Source: Thermoproteaceae archaeon (GTDB taxonomy: Archaea > Thermoproteota > Thermoprotei > Thermoproteales > Thermoproteaceae). From it: a stretch of 53,995 nt of DNA. The stretch spans positions 1 to 53,995 of the forward strand of contig WANN01000013.1 of assembly GCA_015521775.1 (NCBI GenBank), given 5' to 3'. A model generated the notes under the pieces. It had not been told where the DNA came from, made no database searches, and saw only the letters and a program-made list of their open reading frames with translations. A program made the position numbers and the translations under genes. Within the stretch, counting starts at the first letter, position 1. Every line of letters begins with the position of its first letter. Positions 25,045 through 31,947 of this stretch are shown here, piece after piece.

Positions 25045-25848
25045 ATGGTGAGCGTCATAAGCCACAACGAGTATCCTAGGATAGCGGTCTCCTCTTCTGA
25101 GATACTCGTAGTGCCGGGCATACACAGCCACGTCCCAACTCCCGCAAACACGCGCCTCGAAATGCTCGAGGCCGTGCTGAGCCAGCTGCAGGGCAGAGAC
25201 ATCACCATACTGATGCCGCTTGGCAAGAGCTACTATGAGAAGGCCCTGAAGACGCTGGGCATAGAGCCGCTTGCCAGGAAATACGGCGCCAAGACCACTT
25301 GCTCTCAACTGGCCGCTGACGTACATATAGAGACGGCCATGCATGGGGGGAAAAGGGCCAAGGTCAAGGCCGTCTCGGCGATGTTCGACGAAGGGATAGA
25401 AAAAGTGGTCATAGCGACACCGACAACCCACGGACAGACAATAGTGTACCTCACTATCCCCACCCTGGCCTTCGCAACTATAAACCCCAAGGACTGGCAG
25501 CTGTTGTACGAGGGGTTCAAGACCCTTTACATGAATATAGCATACGTAGCGCGAAGGGTTTCAAGGACCACATGCATAGCCGACGGCAAGACGATCATTG
25601 AGGGGGACGGACCGATAAGGGGGTTCCAGAGGCACTGGGGCGTCATAGTTTATGGCAATGACTGTGGGGAAGTGGACTACGTGACGGCGTACGGGCTCGG
25701 AATGGACCCAATGGACCTCGGCTACATATACTTCTACTTTGACGGGAAGCCCAGCATAGACGTCCCCGAATACGTCAGGAACAGCCGTATAGCCATAAAA
25801 CCCCCAAGCAACCTCGGCCTCCAACTAACCTGGAAAAAGGAGCTCTAG
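25045..25848 (+). CDS. DUF362 domain protein
   Basis: 267 aa. The C-terminal half follows the DUF362 pattern: CIADGKTIIEGDGPIRG (Dgi..mEG.GP..G), then a nucleotide-like fold with VDYVTAYGLGMDP. The middle has T-x-H (PTTHGQT) where the family reads K-x-H. The family is poorly understood and often stands near or is fused to ferredoxin domains; a two-cluster ferredoxin gene lies just upstream. ATG 25045 lies about 25 bases after ATTAAATAC, so it has its own promoter. Confidence 0.75.
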   Translation: MVSVISHNEYPRIAVSSSEILVVPGIHSHVPTPANTRLEMLEAVLSQLQGRDITILMPLGKSYYEKALKTLGIEPLARKYGAKTTCSQLAADVHIETAMHGGKRAKVKAVSAMFDEGIEKVVIATPTTHGQTIVYLTIPTLAFATINPKDWQLLYEGFKTLYMNIAYVARRVSRTTCIADGKTIIEGDGPIRGFQRHWGVIVYGNDCGEVDYVTAYGLGMDPMDLGYIYFYFDGKPSIDVPEYVRNSRIAIKPPSNLGLQLTWKKEL

Positions 25849-25990
25849 GCGTAATTCGATGTAGAGCTAGGGCAGCCGTACCGGCCTAGGACACATGCCC
25901 GATAGTCGCCACACATAAAACAAGAAGCCCGTCCCCGACACCGTGGGAGTAAGGCGGAACATACTTAAATTTCGTAATTAACTGGGCCCG

Positions 25991-26040
25991 GTGATTGGCG
26001 CGTTGGTTGCCGAGCGGTGACGAGCGATGGGCGAGCATGA
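25991..26040 (+). ncRNA. Candidate C/D box-like small RNA
   Basis: A strong TATA element (CTTAAATTT, 25964-25972) points to a start near 25992. From there the layout is GTGATTG (25991-25997), 12 bases, CCGA (26010-26013), 3 bases, GTGACGA (26017-26023), about 13 bases, ATGA (26037-26040). Box C and box D are imperfect, so this is a candidate only. It ends exactly where the convergent ATPase gene begins its stop. The remaining 140 bases of this gap (25849-25990) show nothing else I can name. Confidence 0.42.
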
Positions 26041-26838
26041 CTAGGCATCCACGAGGCTCACGCCGCCCTTACCGACCTCCAACCTCATAGCCCTCCTCTC
26101 ATGATTGGTCATACGCATTTTCTTTATGATGAGCCATCGCCTCACCTCCCTGGCAGACTCCACGTCGTCCATCCACAGATGTACCACGCCGTCAGCCACA
26201 TGCTCCAGGCCGAAACCGAACGTGCTCTTGGTCGTCATGGCGTACTGGGATGTTAGGTAGGCTGTCACGTTGTCCCTATGTGCCGCAATCTTGAACTGGT
26301 AGCTGAACTTGCGGGCCATGACAGGCTTGTCGGACCAGAATGCCGACATGCTATCAACGATCAGCCTCACATGTCTCCCTGGGCCCTTTCCCCCCTGGGA
26401 CACATTGAGGACGTCATAGGCCTCGTTTATGGCCTCTATCAGCGTGTCCATTGACAGGACGCCGTAACGCCTGGCCTTCTCCCCCTCCCTGGACCTTTCT
26501 GACATGTGACGAGCGATCTTAAGGAGGCCGAACATGTCCACCACCACTATCAGTGGGGGTTCCTCAGGCTCCTTCCTCCACCCCAATGAATATATAGGGA
26601 ACTCGTCGAGGTGCATGCCGAACTGGGCTGCCTGCGTCAACACGTCCCGGAACTCCTGCTCCGTGGTGACGTACACTACGGGGTCCCCCACCCGGAGGCC
26701 AGCCCAGGCAAAGTGCATGGAAAGTATCGTCTTGCCTGTGCCCGGTTCCCCAGTTATCGCCACCCACGAACCTCGAGGTACGCCTCCCTCCAGCGCCTTG
26801 TCCAGTCTCGCAATGCCTGTGGAAACTCTTTCCACCAC
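26041..26838 (-). CDS. KaiC/RadA-like RecA-fold ATPase
   Basis: 265 aa, a single RecA domain. Walker A GEPGTGKT at 30-37, Walker B LIVDSMSAF near 165, and the sensor region TSQYAMTTKSTFGFG fit the archaeal KaiC-like (RadC/Sso2452-type) group rather than RadA itself, which has an N-terminal DNA-binding domain. Likely DNA-repair or signalling ATPase; the role in Thermoproteales is unsettled. GTG 26838 lies 26 bases after one copy of a duplicated TATA element (26858-26883). Confidence 0.9.
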   Translation of the reverse strand: MVERVSTGIARLDKALEGGVPRGSWVAITGEPGTGKTILSMHFAWAGLRVGDPVVYVTTEQEFRDVLTQAAQFGMHLDEFPIYSLGWRKEPEEPPLIVVVDMFGLLKIARHMSERSREGEKARRYGVLSMDTLIEAINEAYDVLNVSQGGKGPGRHVRLIVDSMSAFWSDKPVMARKFSYQFKIAAHRDNVTAYLTSQYAMTTKSTFGFGLEHVADGVVHLWMDDVESAREVRRWLIIKKMRMTNHERRAMRLEVGKGGVSLVDA

Positions 26839-26857
26839 ACCTATGATACGTTGCGTT

Positions 26858-26883
26858 GACTTATAAGCAACGACTTATAAGCA
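26858..26883 (-). promoter_or_regulatory. Tandem duplicated TATA element
   Basis: The 12-base unit GACTTATAAGCA occurs twice (26858-26869 and 26872-26883), upstream of the KaiC-like gene. The core CTTATAAG is palindromic. The copies lie about 26 and 40 bases from the start codon. Confidence 0.5.
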
Positions 26884-26884
26884 G

Positions 26885-27349
26885 TTACGGGCGCATCGAC
26901 TCGAGGGCTAAGAGGGCCGAGTCCAATAGATCGCCGTTACATACGGCTATCACGTCAGGGGGGCTGCGCGGCGCACAGTTCTCGGGAGAAACCCTGAACG
27001 CTACGTTTCCTCTGGCGACTCGCGCCACGAGGCCGGGCTCGGGTTCGGTTGGGCATATGGCGTAGCCGGGGCCCAGGTCCACCACCCTGTGGGCATAGCC
27101 TATGTATATAACTGTGCCCAAAGCGGGCCTCTGCCTAGGCCTGCAGGTGGGCAGAGACAAGACCAACGTCTTGAATCCCCGGCGCGCTGCTATTACTCCT
27201 AGCACTGCGAACTGCTCAGCCCTGGCCGGAGGCGGCGGCACGAAGGTCACATGGCCGCCCACATGACCCTTAGGCACGAATAGCAGGCCCTCGGCCACGT
27301 CGCAGGCCACATAGGCGTCCGTTTCAAAGAGGGGGATGCACGACCACAC
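26885..27349 (-). CDS. Hypothetical protein (154 aa)
   Basis: Mixed alpha/beta soluble protein with six Cys; no family recognised. GTG 27349 lies 25-30 bases from an AT-rich element (about 27367-27380), consistent with a leaderless GTG start. It lies between the KaiC-like gene and the accessory PaREP2b-like ORF, on the edge of the unusual stretch that ends at the tRNA half. Confidence 0.6.
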   Translation of the reverse strand: MWSCIPLFETDAYVACDVAEGLLFVPKGHVGGHVTFVPPPPARAEQFAVLGVIAARRGFKTLVLSLPTCRPRQRPALGTVIYIGYAHRVVDLGPGYAICPTEPEPGLVARVARGNVAFRVSPENCAPRSPPDVIAVCNGDLLDSALLALESMRP

Positions 27350-27380
27350 GTTATATTTATGGCTTAGGATAAAAATAACG

Positions 27381-27431
27381 GTGACGAGTACACCCCGGCA
27401 CAGAACACGTGACGAGAACTTACCCGGCCGA
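27381..27431 (+). ncRNA. C/D box guide sRNA, possible 23S G1950 guide
   Basis: Layout: box C GTGACGA (27381-27387), 13-nt guide, CAGA (27401-27404), 4-nt spacer, box C-prime GTGACGA (27409-27415), 12-nt guide GAACTTACCCGG, box D-like CCGA (27428-27431). A TATA element TTATATTTA (27351-27359) lies 25 bases before box C. The D guide is complementary to CGGGUAAGUUC of the highly conserved 23S helix 71 region; the fifth base before box D pairs with G1950 in E. coli numbering. The K-turn GA bases are kept although the boxes are not canonical. It covers the first codons of the next ORF. Confidence 0.58.
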
Positions 27432-28608
27432 TCCCCCGATTTGGATCAAGCAGCGGCGCGTGTGGGACGCCCACATGGCAGAGCTTAGGCAACTGGTCGA
27501 CAGAGCCGAGGCGTACGTCAATGGGAAGGGATGGGGCTGGGAACTAGAGCCGATCAGGCGCCTCATAGATGGGGTGGAGGTGAAGGGTAGGGAACGGATA
27601 GGGAAAGCGTTGAGGCGTTTCGACGAGTTGAGGCCGGTAAGGACGGGGAAGACGACGGTTTGGTTGGAGTGGAGGGGAGAGGGGGTACTGTCAGTGCACT
27701 GGCCCGAGGATAGGCGGAGAAGCCCCACCATGCGCCTTAAGTTGGGCGGCCTGTCCGCCACGGCCGTCCTGGGCAGAGGCGTGTTGGGGCCGGAGGAGCG
27801 GCGTCTGTATTGGCTGGGCTGGAGGGCGAGCGACGCTACGAGGAGTAGCAATGGCCATCCCGCGATGGGTACTGCCGACCTAGCGCAGGTGTTGGCCTGG
27901 GCTTCGGCTGTGCCGGGGAGGGTACGGGTGTATACCGAGCGCATTGGCCTAACGTTGGATGGACCACACATCCAATGGTGGGCCGAGGCGCTGGACCACG
28001 TGGAGAGGGTGAAGGACAAGTCGGCTATCCTAGGCGAGGCCTTTTCTAGCCCGCTGTCCGCCTTGGGCCACGTGCTTGGCGATGGGTCGCCACACGTGAA
28101 GAAGGACGGGGAACGCGTGTTGAGAGTTGTGGCCAGTGGCAAGGCGCTTGACGTTATAGCTAGGGCGCTGAAGGAGGCGATGGAGGGGCTGGGCATAGGG
28201 GGCAGGGTATATGTCGATGGTAAATACGCCGTGGTCAAGGGCTTGGCGGCCAGGCGCCTGGCCGGCTGGATGATAGACAATACGCCGTCACCATTGCATG
28301 AGCTCCTCGACGTGACGCGTTTCGGTAAGTGGGAACGCCTTAAGGCGGTGGCCGAGCCTATACATTACACCGAGGCCCCAGCCATAGTGGTGGACGGGTA
28401 CAGGTGGGGCCTCCACATGTATCACAATGGCCTGCGCGCTGAGACCCGCGTGGCTGGGGCTGCTGAGGCTGTTAGGGGGCTCGGCCTTTCTCCGCGTGTG
28501 CGTGGCAGGGATCGACGCGCCTACCTGTCCAACACAGACACGTGGCGCCTAATCGGATGGCCTCCCAGCGGGATCCCACCATACTGGAACGGGTCGAGGA
28601 ATACCTAA
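27409..28608 (+). CDS. PaREP2b/LAGLIDADG-like accessory protein
   Basis: 399 aa from GTG 27409; later starts are GTG 27460 and ATG 27475, and one of these is likely if the C/D RNA at 27381-27431 is real. The C-terminal half resembles Pyrobaculum PaREP2b proteins and, more distantly, LAGLIDADG endonucleases: LGHVLGDGSPHV, then beta strands and a second block ending in helix AARRLAGWMID. Paralogous PaREP families spread in Pyrobaculum genomes as repetitive ORFs, often decayed. This copy is open throughout. It lies next to the tRNA-Gly half. The family match is from memory and only moderate. Confidence 0.58.
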   Translation: MTRTYPADPPIWIKQRRVWDAHMAELRQLVDRAEAYVNGKGWGWELEPIRRLIDGVEVKGRERIGKALRRFDELRPVRTGKTTVWLEWRGEGVLSVHWPEDRRRSPTMRLKLGGLSATAVLGRGVLGPEERRLYWLGWRASDATRSSNGHPAMGTADLAQVLAWASAVPGRVRVYTERIGLTLDGPHIQWWAEALDHVERVKDKSAILGEAFSSPLSALGHVLGDGSPHVKKDGERVLRVVASGKALDVIARALKEAMEGLGIGGRVYVDGKYAVVKGLAARRLAGWMIDNTPSPLHELLDVTRFGKWERLKAVAEPIHYTEAPAIVVDGYRWGLHMYHNGLRAETRVAGAAEAVRGLGLSPRVRGRDRRAYLSNTDTWRLIGWPPSGIPPYWNGSRNT

Positions 28609-28688
28609 GGCGCTGGCTAGGCACCGGTAAGGCCAGGGCCGCGGAAAGAGAATTAAGGAAACCGGCCCGTATAAGGGAACGACAGTAA
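28557..28688 (+). CDS. Small basic ORF (43 aa)
   Basis: ATG 28557 lies inside the end of the previous ORF (52-base overlap, other frame). The product is a charged helix (VEEYLRRWLGTGKARAAERELRK). It could be a separate small protein or a frame-shifted C-terminus of the PaREP2b-like protein. Its stop lies in an 18-base sequence shared, with one mismatch, with the gene end at 152-169. Confidence 0.35.
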   Translation: MASQRDPTILERVEEYLRRWLGTGKARAAERELRKPARIRERQ

Positions 28689-28701
28689 CCCCCATTTTTT
28701 C
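28689..28701 (+). terminator. C-run plus T6 terminator-like sequence
   Basis: Directly after TAA 28686-28688 comes CCCCCATTTTTTC in context, nearly the same as the sequence after the stop at 156. Confidence 0.4.
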
Positions 28702-28731
28702 GCCGGCCCATTGAAGTGACATTACGAGAAG

Positions 28732-28794
28732 TGGTGCGGCGGCCGGGATTCGAACCCGGGATCTCGGGCTTTCCTCGGGGCTTGGGAGGCCCGC
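28732..28794 (-). tRNA. 3-prime half of tRNA-Gly(CCC), with 12-nt intron; no 5-prime half present
   Basis: Minus strand, 5-prime to 3-prime: G26, anticodon stem CGGGC (28793-28789), loop CTCCCAA with anticodon CCC (28786-28784), a 12-nt intron (28782-28771) at position 37/38, GCCCG, AGATC, T-arm CCGGG-TTCGAAT-CCCGG (28759-28743), acceptor CCGCCGC (28742-28736), A73 and encoded CCA (28734-28732). Once the intron is removed the anticodon stem is a perfect 5 bp. The matching acceptor strand GCGGCGG and a D-arm are missing upstream. A TATA element (28849-28856) could drive it. It is a candidate 3-prime fragment of a split tRNA, or else a remnant left by integration. Confidence 0.75.
28771..28782 (-). 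other. 12-nt tRNA intron at position 37/38
   Basis: Direct repeats AAGCCC flank it at a 12-base interval, and only its removal gives a 5-bp anticodon stem. The intron's GAGG can pair with CCTC of the anticodon loop to form a relaxed bulge-helix-bulge. Confidence 0.6.
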
Positions 28795-28885
28795 TTCAGT
28801 GGCGGGTGCGGTGCTTGTCCTCTTCTCGCGCCGGGTTTTATGTGTTGCGTTTTAAGGTTTTTATCCGGGTTTCATACTTCGACGC

Positions 28886-30232
28886 ATGATCCGCATAGAG
28901 GAGGTTAAGCCTAGGTTCGAGAGGTTCGGGATGCATACGCATATACGTGGTTTGGGCATCAGGGACGGCAAAGTGGAGCCCGTCGCAGATGGATTCGTGG
29001 GGCAGGCGGAAGCCCGAGAGGCGGCGTACATGGTCGTCAAACTGATCAAGGCGGGCAGGTTCGCCGGTAAGGGGGTCCTCTTAGTCGGTCCCCCAGGAAC
29101 TGGTAAGACCGCGCTCGCCGTTGGGATAGCCAAGGAGCTGGGAGTCGAGACGCCGTTCGTTGCCATCAGCGGTGGGGAGATATATAGCGTGGAGATGAAG
29201 AAGACGGAGTTCCTCATGAGGGCCATGAGGAAGGCCATAGGGATAAGGGTAAGGGAATGGAGGAAGGTGTACGAGGGCGTTGTAAGGAACATAGAGTACA
29301 AGTATGGCAGACATCCATACAACCCATATGTGCAGGTCCCCGCCGGGGCTACTATTAAGCTGAGAACGCAGGACGAGGAGAGGACTTTGAGGGTGCCTGC
29401 GGAGGTTGCCGCCCAGCTCATGGAGCTGGGCGTAGAGGAGGGCGACGTCATAGAGATCGACGCGGAGACTGGGCGCGTGGCCAACGTGGGCAGAGCCGAG
29501 GGGGAAGAGTACGATGTTGGTCTAAGGAGGAAGGTAGAGGTGCCCAGGGGGCCGGTGCACAAGGAGAAGGAGGTGGTCAGGTTCTTCACCCTGAACGATA
29601 TAGATGTGTCCCTCGCAAGGCAGCGCGGGGCGGTCTCAGCGCTGCTGTTCGGCTCGGTGGAGGTGGAAAGGGAGATACCCGACGAGGTGCGCAGGCAGAC
29701 AGACGAGGTAGTCAGGAAGTTCATCGACGAGGGGAGGGCCGACCTGGTCCCCGGGGTCCTCTTCATAGACGACGCGCACCTGCTGGACGTGGAAACATAT
29801 GCGTTCCTCAGTAGGACCATGGAGGGCGAGCTGGCCCCCATACTGATATTGGCAACAAATAGGGGCGTCGCCAGGATTAGGGGCACCGACGTGGAGTCCC
29901 CCCACGGAATACCCCAGGACCTGTTAGATAGGCTCGTCATAATCAGGACGAGGCCCTACAACGCCGAGGAGGTCAGGGAAATAATCAGGATAAAGGCCAG
30001 GGAAGAGGGGGTCAAGCTATCCGACGAGGCCATCGAGTACTTGACCCAGGTAGGCGTGGAGCACAGCCTCCGATATGCCATGCAGCTCATGGTGCCGGCC
30101 CACATAAGGGCTGGGGACGCCGGTAGGGACCGCGTTGAGAAGGAGGATGTCCAGTACGTGAAGCAGTTGTTCGCCTCGGTCAAGGAGAGCGTTCAGTACG
30201 TGAAGAAATTCGAGGAGCTCTTCCTGAGGTAG
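28886..30232 (+). CDS. Archaeal TIP49 / RuvB-like AAA+ ATPase
   Basis: 448 aa, homologue of eukaryotic RuvBL1/RuvBL2 (TIP49). Walker A GPPGTGKT at 68-75, the family-specific OB-like insertion (about residues 120-240, beta-rich), Walker B LFIDDAHLLD near 290 and sensor ATNRG follow in order; the C-terminal AAA lid closes the protein. Possibly involved in box C/D RNP assembly, as its eukaryotic relatives are; several C/D RNAs and a tRNA half lie nearby, which is suggestive only. ATG 28886 is about 25 bases after TTTTTATCC. Confidence 0.95.
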   Translation: MIRIEEVKPRFERFGMHTHIRGLGIRDGKVEPVADGFVGQAEAREAAYMVVKLIKAGRFAGKGVLLVGPPGTGKTALAVGIAKELGVETPFVAISGGEIYSVEMKKTEFLMRAMRKAIGIRVREWRKVYEGVVRNIEYKYGRHPYNPYVQVPAGATIKLRTQDEERTLRVPAEVAAQLMELGVEEGDVIEIDAETGRVANVGRAEGEEYDVGLRRKVEVPRGPVHKEKEVVRFFTLNDIDVSLARQRGAVSALLFGSVEVEREIPDEVRRQTDEVVRKFIDEGRADLVPGVLFIDDAHLLDVETYAFLSRTMEGELAPILILATNRGVARIRGTDVESPHGIPQDLLDRLVIIRTRPYNAEEVREIIRIKAREEGVKLSDEAIEYLTQVGVEHSLRYAMQLMVPAHIRAGDAGRDRVEKEDVQYVKQLFASVKESVQYVKKFEELFLR

Positions 30233-30719
30233 ACCGCGCCATTTTCCTGGCCGTATACAGCTCATACCCGGCGTAAATAGCCAGTAGTTGGCCCACATCT
30301 ATGAACCATTGGCTCGTCTTACCGACCTCCGGCACAACCACGTCGATCCTGTAAGTGAGTATCCCGACTTCGGCTCCCAATATGGCCACATGGGCGTAGT
30401 GGGCAACCACGACGAGCAGCGAGGTATACGCGAGGACTATCTTCCCGGTGAGGGAGCGGCGCGCCACGTACGCAGCCATCATGGACGCGAACAGTATCAA
30501 TGTGCCCACAAGCGCGGCCCTCCAGGGAAATACCCAGGGGGGGACAGCGTAGGTCGAGGAGACCTTGCCAGAGGCCACATCCCCATAGCCAGACGGGTGT
30601 ACAGACACGTCGGATATGAAGTGCTCCACGGGCACAAGAGAAGAGCCGTACACGAGTACTGTTATTAAGGCCAGCAATAGGGCCCTCCTCCTATCTAACA
30701 ATCCTGCCGAGGAACTCAT
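30180..30719 (-). CDS. Membrane protein (179 aa)
   Basis: N-terminal membrane helix (about 10-30), a polar extracytoplasmic part near 35-60, then three helices (about 65-90, 95-118 and 140-155), and a basic cytoplasmic tail. No family recognised. Its start overlaps the M50 protease gene by 29 bases, so it is the third gene of that operon. Its end overlaps the TIP49 gene tail to tail by 53 bases, mostly encoding the basic Arg/Ser tail. Confidence 0.75.
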   Translation of the reverse strand: MSSSAGLLDRRRALLLALITVLVYGSSLVPVEHFISDVSVHPSGYGDVASGKVSSTYAVPPWVFPWRAALVGTLILFASMMAAYVARRSLTGKIVLAYTSLLVVVAHYAHVAILGAEVGILTYRIDVVVPEVGKTSQWFIDVGQLLAIYAGYELYTARKMARSTSGRAPRISSRTERSP

Positions 30720-31947
30720 AGGCCCCTGTACCTATCGTGAAGGCTATGCTTATGATGAGCGCGGACCAGAAAGCTGCTGTCAGCGCCATCATGACCTTCA
30801 GGGCCGCCTTCTCCCCAAGCCTACGCCTGAGCACCGCCATGAGGAACTGGCCCCCGTCCAACGGCAAAGCAGGCACTGCGTTGAGCAGGGCGAGGACCAC
30901 GTTTATGTTAAGCGCCCAGAAGTACGCCCTAAACAGCTCCGTGGACACCACGTCCTCCTGCCTCACCCCAAAATACGGATACATCCTCCCGTCCACTTCC
31001 CTGGAGCCCAGCACGACCTCCACAGGCTCCACGTCCCCACCGCGCCTAACGTGTACCACTACGCTGTCCCCCGGACTACAGGCCTCCCCGTACACCATCA
31101 CCACGAGGGTCTGGAAGAAGTGGCCAGCATTATAGATTGGGGTGTCTATGCCGCACCCCTCTAGACGTACGACCACGTCTCCAGGCATGAGGCCGGCCCT
31201 CTCCGCGGGGCTCCCCTCTATGGTGCCAAGTATCACTGCCCCGAAGAGGCCGGCGCCGGCCAGCAACGCGCCCAGCCCCATGACAATCAACGCCAGCGCA
31301 ACATTAGACACCACGCCGGCGCCGAACACGCTTAGCTGAGCCGAGGTGCTTGCGCCCTTCAGTTTTTCCTCGTCCGGCTCAACAAATGCGCCGTTGATTA
31401 CCAAGAAGCCCGAGAACACCCCTATGGACTTTACCGGTATCCCGTATCTCAGGGCCATGTACCCATGGGCAAGTTCGTGGACCACAACGCCGATCAGTAT
31501 GGACACAGCTATGTAGACGAGGTCCCCCCACGGTATTAGGCCCGGCACTATGGGCACCACGGGGCTGTACCTGCCGGTAGCCACCAGCTCGCCTATGTCT
31601 TGAGGCGGGCCAAACACCTGTTGCAGAACCACATTGATGTTCTGCGCTATAATCGAAATGAACGAGGGAACGAGGAAGACCAGCCCGTCGAGCCTCACCA
31701 AGGGTATGCCCACGGTCATGACCACGGCGAAGACTACTATCGTGACCGCACTGAGCATTCTAATGGGTACCCAGGACAGCGAGGAAGTGAGGCGCCTCAG
31801 GGCCCTCACAAGCATGTCGGTAGACTTGGCCATGACAGCCACCCCGAACCACACCTTGACCGCCACGCCCAAGAGCCTCGAGGCCACTAGGAGGGAGAGG
31901 AGCACTACGGCCCAAAGCGCCAAGAGGTACAGCGCCTCAATCGGCAT
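30691..31947 (-). CDS. Site-2-type M50 membrane metalloprotease with PDZ insert
   Basis: 418 aa from the second start (ATG 31947; ATG 31974 is possible). Zinc motif HELAH at 157-161 within a membrane helix, a PDZ-like domain in the middle (PAERAGLMPGDVVVRLEGC), and the third ligand motif ALPLDGGQ near residue 372. Several further helices are present. It cuts membrane-bound proteins within the bilayer, typically releasing regulators. It overlaps the gene on each side: the metallo-beta-lactamase-like gene upstream and the 179-aa membrane protein downstream. Confidence 0.95.
   Translation of the reverse strand: MPIEALYLLALWAVVLLSLLVASRLLGVAVKVWFGVAVMAKSTDMLVRALRRLTSSLSWVPIRMLSAVTIVVFAVVMTVGIPLVRLDGLVFLVPSFISIIAQNINVVLQQVFGPPQDIGELVATGRYSPVVPIVPGLIPWGDLVYIAVSILIGVVVHELAHGYMALRYGIPVKSIGVFSGFLVINGAFVEPDEEKLKGASTSAQLSVFGAGVVSNVALALIVMGLGALLAGAGLFGAVILGTIEGSPAERAGLMPGDVVVRLEGCGIDTPIYNAGHFFQTLVVMVYGEACSPGDSVVVHVRRGGDVEPVEVVLGSREVDGRMYPYFGVRQEDVVSTELFRAYFWALNINVVLALLNAVPALPLDGGQFLMAVLRRRLGEKAALKVMMALTAAFWSALIISIAFTIGTGAYEFLGRIVR

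Larger units (their letters stand above)
28725..28828 (-). repeat. 7-bp inverted repeat enclosing the tRNA half
   Basis: On the minus strand CGAGAAG (28828-28822) and CTTCTCG (28731-28725) are perfect complements. The right-hand arm begins directly after the encoded CCA of the tRNA half, and the left-hand arm lies about where transcription should start from the TATA at 28849-28856. Leader and trailer of the transcript could therefore pair. Confidence 0.5.

Noticed and set aside
28795-28830. Reading the tRNA-Gly locus as a complete intron-rich tRNA
   Set aside because: No stretch upstream can pair with the acceptor strand CCGCCGC, and no G18-G19 D-loop was found before the promoter.
28861-29940. 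359-codon open frame on the minus strand
   Set aside because: Antisense shadow of the TIP49 gene, dominated by Ser, Thr and Pro; it has no recognisable domain.
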